Positions 6,401-7,903 of a DNA stretch of 7,903 nucleotides are shown one piece after another (the first letter of the stretch is position 1; every line of letters begins with the position of its first letter). The notes under the pieces are model-generated. The model searched no databases. It worked only from the letters and a program-made list of their open reading frames with translations, and was not told the DNA's origin. The position numbers were made by a program, and so were the translations under genes. This stretch comes from Clostridia bacterium (GTDB lineage Bacteria; Bacillota; Clostridia; Oscillospirales; CAG-272): positions 1 to 7,903 of the forward strand of contig JAFOGE010000035.1 in assembly GCA_017386965.1 (NCBI GenBank), in the 5' to 3' direction.

Positions 6401-7903
6401 TGCCTTGTCGCTGACGGAAACGGTCTTGTCAAAGGTGAATACGCCGTTGCCTGCATAGAAATCTGCGATGCAGGTATCCATGATCGCCTCGGGAATGAGA
6501 TCCGCGATGGCCAGCGCGTAGTTCTTTACCTTATTATAAGCACCCTCGCGGGCTGCAGCCTTCTCTACGGCGATTGCCCAGAGCTCGTCAACCGAGTGGC
6601 TGTTGAGAACATCTCTTACGTTGACGCCAATTCTCTCTGCAACGATCTCTGCGATCGTTTCGGAAATAGGAGCATCCTTTGCACGGTCAAGGACCTCTGC
6701 AACGGAGATGTCCAGATCGCGTCCGATCTTCTCCTCAACGATGTCAAGGAGCTTTGCGACCTTTGCGTTGGCGGTCAGACCGTCTACCTTGTCAGCAGCA
6801 GCCTCAAGGATCGCCAGAACGTCGCGTCCGGTTTTGTTCTCGATGATCTCGCAAATACGCTCAATGCTGGGAACGTTTGCGATGCAATACTTCATATCGT
6901 CCAAGGAAACGTTGCCAAGATCATAGCCGATCTTTTCGCTTGCCTTGTCGATCACGGTATGCACGTAGCTGATGTTGCAGAATGCCTCGTACAGAGCGGT
7001 GGGCTCGATCGACTCCAGGATCGTGATCAGATCCTCAAAGGTGATCGTGTCCATGTAGCCGACGACGTCGTTGCCGTCAACGTTTACAAGATTGAGAAGC
7101 TTGAGCTTGGTAGCCTCGGAGAGCTTCTCGGTATCCAGAACCTTGTTGAAGATCTCGGTAAGGACCGCGGGAGTGGATACGGTGGGAAGATCCACACCGA
7201 GGTAGATGTCACCGTTGTTGGTAACGTCGAAGTCGATGTAGGTTGCCAGGAATGCCTGCAGCTTTGCAGCAGCGGCCTTCACAGGCTCCAGGTCGCCCTC
7301 CAGCGCCAGCTCGAAGGTGATGTTCTTGGTCTTGGTCTTGCCTGCATTGGTAGCCGCATTCTCGTCTGCGGTGTAGGTCAGGCCGATGGTGGTGGAGAAG
7401 ACCACATTGTTCTGAATGTTTGCAATATCATTCAGCGTGGGGATCATCTTCAGCAGTGCCTTTGCCAGATTGGTGGGATAGATCTCCAGCATTGCGGTGA
7501 TCTCATTCTCACCGGCAACGAGCATGCCGTCAACCGTGATCTGATCAATGTTGGTCAAGAGCTTGCTGCCAACCAGCAGAGCGCCCTCCTGTACATAGGA
7601 AAGAACGTCCAGGGAAGCAACGATCGCCTTGATCTCGTTTGCGTCGAGCTGCGCCAGAATGTTCTTTGCACCGATCATGGAAACGATCTCCGAAAACGCA
7701 CCGGCATCCACCAGAGCGGTTAAGAGAGCGCCAAAGTCAATGTACTCCTTGACGTTAACACCCAGGCTGATCGCATAATTGATCGCAGCGGTAGAAGTCT
7801 GGAAGTCAGGGATAGCAGGAACACTATACACAAGATCCTCCGGCTTCACAGATTCCTCCGGCTTCACAGATTCCGCCAGCTTCTTCGCCGCCTGCTTCAG
7901 TCC
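3401..7903 (-). CDS. Giant membrane-anchored surface protein, 5' end missing
   Basis: At least 1,500 residues; not recognised as a named protein. Residues are numbered from the in-frame GTG at 7867, but the frame stays open for 12 more codons to the window edge. An 18-bp repeat spans that GTG and no signal peptide is seen, so the true start is probably outside. Residues 1-550 are mostly helical, with a degenerate repeat centred on G-x-(D/N) motifs. Residues 561-1278 are beta-rich with InlB-B/MucBP-like modules: 'YQITYMDKEGDTVLF' (569), 'VEVTFVDVDGKTVLG' (635), 'YKVNVVFVDTDGKNVVG' (904), 'VYIFAKW' (1058), 'TYTVNFVAGEKTL' (1068). 'TMPAE' or 'VMPAA' recurs at 620, 966 and 1192. 'HFSQF' (894-898) resembles a turn in clostridial surface proteins. 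Two hydrophobic segments (1332-1354, 1364-1389) precede an acidic repeat tail (1413-1482). No LPXTG or catalytic signature is visible. An adhesin or structural surface role is inferred. Codon use is strongly biased: no TTA, CTA or TCA from residue 50 onward. Confidence 0.85.
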   Translation of the reverse strand, partial: GLKQAAKKLAESVKPEESVKPEDLVYSVPAIPDFQTSTAAINYAISLGVNVKEYIDFGALLTALVDAGAFSEIVSMIGAKNILAQLDANEIKAIVASLDVLSYVQEGALLVGSKLLTNIDQITVDGMLVAGENEITAMLEIYPTNLAKALLKMIPTLNDIANIQNNVVFSTTIGLTYTADENAATNAGKTKTKNITFELALEGDLEPVKAAAAKLQAFLATYIDFDVTNNGDIYLGVDLPTVSTPAVLTEIFNKVLDTEKLSEATKLKLLNLVNVDGNDVVGYMDTITFEDLITILESIEPTALYEAFCNISYVHTVIDKASEKIGYDLGNVSLDDMKYCIANVPSIERICEIIENKTGRDVLAILEAAADKVDGLTANAKVAKLLDIVEEKIGRDLDISVAEVLDRAKDAPISETIAEIVAERIGVNVRDVLNSHSVDELWAIAVEKAAAREGAYNKVKNYALAIADLIPEAIMDTCIADFYAGNGVFTFDKTVSVSDKALVSKLLPKLFNGLKKADVIVEAVCNKLGVDIALLDAIMNKLDNAADLVLTDELLNKLIAVTPDATITGSLSFGVQFTDVYQITYMDKEGDTVLFSAFLPVGAELDIFKTDSTISGYDIADWTDAEGNPVLTMPAEDTVVYADRNAVEVTFVDVDGKTVLGSYILKSGDLLTEEIIAAVTGKVTVGAYNEKIHKGYEISWLNANGEAADLTAPVTANVTFAADVALESILDYDGDFTLEYTDGLYQLTLHSQLPAELTIDLARDYILADAAADAKATLEILIDNGTDALADDYTFVSFDNATLAEFYNVRSENGDAVAFGYKALKSVANDLYKNNKDAAFHNFEILVNGEATDGEFGGKLTIKLPYDKAITATADKATRVNVVTANSRENVEATVTRGFVAFDAPHFSQFVITNEYKVNVVFVDTDGKNVVGGFSNSDYEYLPEGAVVALKDLYEYYGNLTQKSVAASAGTVSNGKLTMPAEAVTVTVTFYARQDPPVIPTTPTHNVYYYVNGMLYKTVTYKDGTVPAWIDINTVIADTGAKAPIGYVKTGAEWLGVPTDDAIKANPADVYIFAKWTLDTYTVNFVAGEKTLTLTYNIHNYKQITAPAVPAGAAGEIGAWDCEDLAAELAKAFNVVNKSVTIRASYSKISYAIATDGIAQTAPKAEPGARVPVTVPAKTGYTAIVSIVDANGNKLALNNNGEFVMPAANVSVSVSYVANDIVWYANGVAQTGKYGSTATFTVEIAKGEFLKTAPTGCELVAQSVNAEGTKVLTYAFTLTTEGVNFTWEKVGNRNLLFYIFNGAFYDATVTPEVEGEGVAFDKWVEGFAGMSFATFTVEKTASYLWLWILLIALAVIVLIVLIYKLYMAELLKPNFITRFVTWLVSLFFGLCLGISAIVCLFRKSDDPADYGMTPAEEPAADEAAEEATEEAAEEATEEAAEEVAEEAAEEAAEEAAEEVAEEAAEEVAEEATEEATEEAAEEAAEEATEEATEEDETKRQ
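3422..3631 (-). repeat. 12-bp tandem repeat encoding the EE(A/V)(A/T) tail
   Basis: Seventeen consecutive 12-bp units plus a final EE pair of codons encode tetrapeptides EEAT, EEAA or EEVA. The GAG-GAA pair is invariant across the units, and variation is confined to the last two codons. The repeat stays in frame, so unit gain or loss changes tail length without frameshift. All frames of both strands look open and repetitive here; only the minus-strand frame continuous with the giant gene is taken as real. Confidence 0.9.
3701..3874 (-). other. Two adjacent membrane-spanning segments of the giant protein
   Basis: Residues 1332-1354 ('LWLWILLIALAVIVLIVLIY' onward) and 1364-1389 (core 'WLVSLFFGLCLGISAIVCLF') are strongly hydrophobic, joined by a short loop containing Lys and Arg. 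If the bulk of the protein is outside, the loop would be cytoplasmic and the acidic tail back outside. If only the first segment spans, the tail is cytoplasmic. The sequence alone does not settle this. Confidence 0.75.
4034..6187 (-). other. Beta-rich module region of the giant protein (InlB-B/MucBP-like)
   Basis: Residues 561-1278. By eye there are about seven modules: 569-632, 635-711, 904-981, 993-1067, 1068-1135, 1136-1207 and 1208-1278. Most open with an alternating hydrophobic strand and several end in strands such as 'MPAEDTVVYADR' or 'VYIFAKW', as in InlB B-repeats. Residues 712-903 are a different, unassigned domain inserted between modules 2 and 3, ending in 'FVAFDAPHFSQFVI'. Module borders are approximate and divergence between copies is high. 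Confidence 0.55.
7838..7873 (-). repeat. Perfect 18-bp tandem duplication in the giant gene
   Basis: Positions 7838-7855 and 7856-7873 are identical, encoding two copies of ESVKPE in frame. The GTG at 7865-7867 lies inside one copy and has an identical counterpart at 7847-7849. A true initiation codon inside such a duplication is unlikely, which supports the gene continuing beyond the window. Confidence 0.85.

Noticed and set aside
3404..7723. 1,439-codon open frame on the plus strand opposite the giant gene
   Set aside because: It is in codon register with the real gene, begins at a TTG with no ribosome binding site, and has a Cys/Gly/Val-rich composition expected from reverse-complementing Ala and Asn/Asp codons. 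It is explained by codon bias in the sense gene.
7865..7867. GTG as the start of the giant protein
   Set aside because: It lies inside a perfect 18-bp tandem repeat, has only a weak purine stretch upstream, gives no signal peptide, and the frame is open to the window edge.

Overview
The window looks like a fragment of an uncultured gut-type Clostridia (Bacillota) genome, perhaps Oscillospirales- or Christensenellales-like. This is inference. It rests on moderate GC, purine-rich Shine-Dalgarno sites, a vegetative sigma-A promoter of Firmicutes type, BspA-type (LRR_5) leucine-rich repeat proteins, a FatA-like acyl-ACP thioesterase, and a giant membrane-anchored surface protein with InlB-B/MucBP-like modules. 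No RNA gene, transposase or CRISPR array was seen.

Layout: positions 1-398 carry no convincing gene. They hold five stem-loops in a row (15-36, 52-89, 118-135, 137-155, 161-175) and then two diverged copies of a 40-bp tandem repeat (185-264). A sigma-A promoter (399-427) and a strong ribosome binding site lead into a 264-residue exported BspA-like LRR protein (477-1271, + strand). It converges on a minus-strand pair and shares with it a near-perfect 22-bp bidirectional terminator (1328-1380). The pair is a FatA-like acyl-ACP thioesterase (2421-3185) followed, with a 17-nt overlap, by a 344-residue cytoplasmic BspA-like LRR protein (1403-2437).

A 215-bp gap with two hairpins (3186-3400) separates this pair from the gene that fills the right half of the window. 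That gene (3401-7903, minus strand) encodes a protein of at least 1,500 residues, and its 5' end lies outside the window. Its order, N- to C-terminal, is: a helical region with a degenerate repeat of about 30-35 residues; a long beta-rich section with InlB-B-like modules; two adjacent membrane segments; and a low-complexity acidic tail of 17 EE(A/V)(A/T) tetrapeptides encoded by a 12-bp tandem repeat. Across about 1,440 codons it has no TTA, CTA or TCA codon, which leaves a spurious full-length open frame on the other strand.

How the genes work together: the thioesterase and cytoplasmic LRR protein are very likely co-transcribed and translationally coupled, though no shared pathway is visible. 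The exported LRR protein and the giant protein are independent cell-surface candidates. The least described item is the giant protein, especially its N-terminal helical repeats and the combination of two membrane segments with an acidic repeat tail. Nothing in the window amounts to a recognisable multi-gene defence or mobile system.
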